The notes under the pieces were generated by a model. That model did not search any database. It was not told the DNA's origin and was given only the letters and a program-made list of their open reading frames with translations. A stretch of 6,871 bases of DNA, taken from positions 1 through 6,871 of the forward strand of contig JAJBVQ010000209.1 in the NCBI GenBank assembly GCA_020859745.1, given 5' to 3'. The translations under genes and the position numbers were made by a program. Origin of the DNA: Rikenellaceae bacterium. GTDB lineage: Bacteria > Bacteroidota > Bacteroidia > Bacteroidales > Rikenellaceae. Shown here in pieces: positions 5,234 through 6,871 of this stretch (the first letter of the stretch is position 1; each line of letters begins with the position of its first letter).

Positions 5234-5279
5234 GTCCCATACAGGGGCAGTAATAAAACGAACCGATATTTGAAAAGCT

Positions 5280-6791
5280 ATGTCACTGACCAATTCGATA
5301 CTATCCGCTTTTTACGCCAAGCGGTTGAAAGCCATCGACCGCTTTCGGCGTCAGCCGTGGGACGTTCAGTTCGAACAATTCCGGCTGTTGGTCAGTTACG
5401 GCGCCCGGACCGAATATTTCAAGCGGTACGGCGTCGGCGCCTTCGGTACCGTCGAGGAGTTCCAGCGGCAGGTGCCCGTGGTGGGATACGACGAATTGCA
5501 GCACGAGATCGAGCGCGTCAGGGCCGGTGAAGAGAACATTTTGTGGCCCGGCAGGGTGGAATGGTTCGCCAAATCGTCCGGCACCACCGGCGACCGGAGC
5601 AAATATATCCCCGTCACCCGCGAATCGCTGGAGCAATGCCATTTCCGGGGCGGGAAAGACGTGATGGCCATATTCGCCTACAACAACCCCGAAAGCAAAG
5701 CGTTCGACGGCAAAGCCCTGACCCTGGGCGGCAGCCACCGCCTCGACAGCATGGGCGGCGGGGCGCAGAGCGGAGATTTGTCGGCGATATTGATCCACAA
5801 CGCCCCGAAATGGGTCAACCTGGTGCGCGAACCCTCGATGGAGATCGCCCTGATCCCCGATTTCGAGCGCAAAGTCGAAGCCATCTGCCGCCGGTGCTCC
5901 AAACAGCGCATCACCTCGTTCGCCGGGGTACCCTCGTGGAACCTCGTGCTGATGAACAAGATACTCGAATACACGGGCGAGGACAACCTGCTCGAAGTGT
6001 GGCCCGACCTCTCCCTTTTCATACACGGCGGAGTGAGCTTCGCCCCTTACCGGGAGCAGTACCGACGGCTGATCCCTTCGTCCCGGATGAAATACATGGA
6101 GACCTACAACGCCTCGGAAGGTTTCTTCGCCATACAGGACAACCTCTCGACGCAGGATATGCTCCTGATGCTCGATTACGGCGTTTTCTACGAGTTCCTG
6201 CCGCTCAAAGAGCTCTCCGAACCGTCTAAGGCGGTGACGCTGGCCGATGTGCAGATGGGGGTCAACTATGCGATGATCGTCTCCACGAACGGGGGCTTGT
6301 GGCGGTACATGATCGGCGATACGGTCGAGTTCACGAGCCTCGCCCCTTACAAAATCCGGATCACGGGGCGTACGAAGAGCTATATCAACGCTTTCGGCGA
6401 AGAGATCATCATCGACAATGCGGAGCGGGCCATGGCGGCGGCGTGCCGGGCGACGGGGGCCAAGGTGCTGGACTACACGGCGGCGCCGGTCTTTATGAAG
6501 GGGCGTGCCAAGGGGGGACACCAGTGGTTCGTGGAGTTCGACGCGGCTCCCTCGGATGTGATGCTGTTCGCGGAGGTGCTGGACAAGACGTTGCAGGAGG
6601 TCAACTCGGACTATGCGGCCAAGCGGTTCCGGAATACGACGCTGATGGCGCCGCAGCTGGTGGTGGCCCGCAAGGGGACTTTTTACCGCTGGATGCAGGA
6701 TCGCAAAAAGCTGGGGGGACAGAATAAGGTGCCCCGACTGGCGAACGACCGCCGCTATATCGACGAATTACTCAAAATTAATACCCTGTAA
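5280..6791 (+). CDS. GH3-family acyl-adenylate / amido-synthetase-like protein
   Basis: 503 aa, soluble, in the size range of GH3 proteins. GH3 enzymes belong to the ANL adenylating superfamily; plant members join auxin or jasmonate to amino acids, while the substrate of the Bacteroidetes homologues is unknown. The three ATP/AMP-binding motifs are present: SSGTTGDRSKYIP (99-111), YNASEG (276-281) and YMIGDTVEF (343-351), followed by TGRTKSYINAFGEE (362-375), the hinge region before the small C-terminal domain. Also typical are the N-terminal helix with a PW-x-x-Q-x-x-x-F pattern (26-34) and a C-terminal GTFYRWM-to-KVPRL stretch. There is no signal peptide. The ATG at 5280 follows the repeat element by 17 bases without a Shine-Dalgarno. 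Another + strand start follows 29 bases after its TAA. The family call is strong; the product and the acceptor amine are unknown. Confidence 0.93.
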   Translation: MSLTNSILSAFYAKRLKAIDRFRRQPWDVQFEQFRLLVSYGARTEYFKRYGVGAFGTVEEFQRQVPVVGYDELQHEIERVRAGEENILWPGRVEWFAKSSGTTGDRSKYIPVTRESLEQCHFRGGKDVMAIFAYNNPESKAFDGKALTLGGSHRLDSMGGGAQSGDLSAILIHNAPKWVNLVREPSMEIALIPDFERKVEAICRRCSKQRITSFAGVPSWNLVLMNKILEYTGEDNLLEVWPDLSLFIHGGVSFAPYREQYRRLIPSSRMKYMETYNASEGFFAIQDNLSTQDMLLMLDYGVFYEFLPLKELSEPSKAVTLADVQMGVNYAMIVSTNGGLWRYMIGDTVEFTSLAPYKIRITGRTKSYINAFGEEIIIDNAERAMAAACRATGAKVLDYTAAPVFMKGRAKGGHQWFVEFDAAPSDVMLFAEVLDKTLQEVNSDYAAKRFRNTTLMAPQLVVARKGTFYRWMQDRKKLGGQNKVPRLANDRRYIDELLKINTL

Positions 6792-6820
6792 TTTTTAACC
6801 GTTCGTTTTTTTCTACCCGC

Positions 6821-6871
6821 ATGGAACCGTACCTTTTACCTTCGGTTTTCTCGCGCTACCTCGCCAAAGCC
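6821..6871 (+). CDS. First 17 codons of a same-strand gene cut by the window edge
   Basis: ATG at 6821 opens a frame reading MEPYLLPSVFSRYLAKA that continues to the last base. It begins 29 bases after the GH3 stop with no hairpin between, which suggests co-transcription. The intervening sequence is T-rich and has no Shine-Dalgarno. Too little is present to name a family. Confidence 0.5.
   Translation, partial: MEPYLLPSVFSRYLAKA

Larger units (their letters stand above)
4991..5262. mobile_element. MITE-like structured intergenic repeat with ~70-nt imperfect terminal inverted repeats
   Basis: The left end TTCGTTTTTATTACTACC (from 4991) is matched in reverse complement by the right end up to 5262, with one indel and one mismatch through CCCCTG. 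The similarity continues inward: a 10-bp-stem hairpin at 5023-5044 faces an 11-bp-stem hairpin at 5210-5233, each with a 2-base apex, and the next inner stretch (ACCAAAGAAACTTTCGA, about 5043-5061) again resembles the reverse complement of about 5192-5209. The centre carries another stem-loop: 5100-5119 pairs with 5138-5156 with one bulge and one mismatch, enclosing a GCCC-TTC-GGGC mini-hairpin (5125-5135). No frame codes for a transposase and I see no clear target-site duplication. It occupies most of the divergent spacer between lysR and the GH3 gene. A non-autonomous mobile element or a structured RNA repeat are both possible. Confidence 0.65.

Noticed and set aside
4991..5262. The repeat element as a CRISPR array or rRNA/tRNA fragment
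   Set aside because: There are no regularly spaced direct repeats, no cloverleaf, and no rRNA core sequence; the organisation is inverted-repeat based.
5265..5272. GATATTTG as a -7 promoter box for the GH3 gene
   Set aside because: It differs from TAnnTTTG at the first base, would place transcription start almost on the ATG at 5280, and has no -33 partner.
5301..6521. Minus-strand open frame of 406 codons opposite the GH3 gene
   Set aside because: It is the antisense of an unmistakable GH3 coding sequence; its His/Arg/Val-rich composition reflects high GC at codon positions.

Overview
The window looks like chromosomal DNA from a high-GC member of the Bacteroidales, most likely Alistipes or a close relative. 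This rests on the high GC content of the genes, the near absence of Shine-Dalgarno sequences before starts, a FISUMP/fimbrillin-type domain remnant, a bacterial GH3-family protein and a Bacteroidetes-style futalosine hydrolase. The genus is inferred; there is no rRNA or other taxonomic marker here.

Left part (1-1097, + strand): the C-terminal end of an unrecognised protein stops at 375. It is followed by a hairpin and T-tract that fits an intrinsic terminator, then by a complete stand-alone LUD-domain (LutC/YkgG-like) protein with a four-cysteine motif near its C-terminus.

Intergenic part (1098-1725): about 630 bases without an intact gene. It holds a 5'-truncated C-terminal FISUMP-like domain (about 1287-1478), a perfect 12-bp palindrome on its left (1265-1276), a perfect 34-bp palindrome on its right (1542-1575), and a short stretch resembling part of the repeat element found further right.

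Centre (1726-4913, - strand): a compact four-gene unit transcribed right to left: a LysR-type regulator, futalosine hydrolase (mqnB), the YbaK Cys-tRNA deacylase and the adenine DNA glycosylase mutY. The first two junctions are ATGA stop/start overlaps and the third is a 4-nt gap, so the four are very probably one transcript with translational coupling. The set joins a possible menaquinone step with two quality-control enzymes (tRNA mischarging, 8-oxoguanine repair).

Right part (4914-6871): the divergent spacer between lysR and the next + strand gene is filled by a roughly 270-bp element with long imperfect terminal inverted repeats, a tight hairpin near each end and a central stem-loop. It has no transposase and resembles a MITE or a structured intergenic repeat. 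After it comes a full-length GH3-family acyl-adenylate/amido-synthetase-like gene, then the first 17 codons of another same-strand gene cut by the window edge.

No CRISPR array, tRNA, rRNA, phage or defence module was seen. The least explained signals are the repeat element, the perfect palindrome beside the FISUMP remnant, and the tight coupling of a LysR regulator to mqnB.
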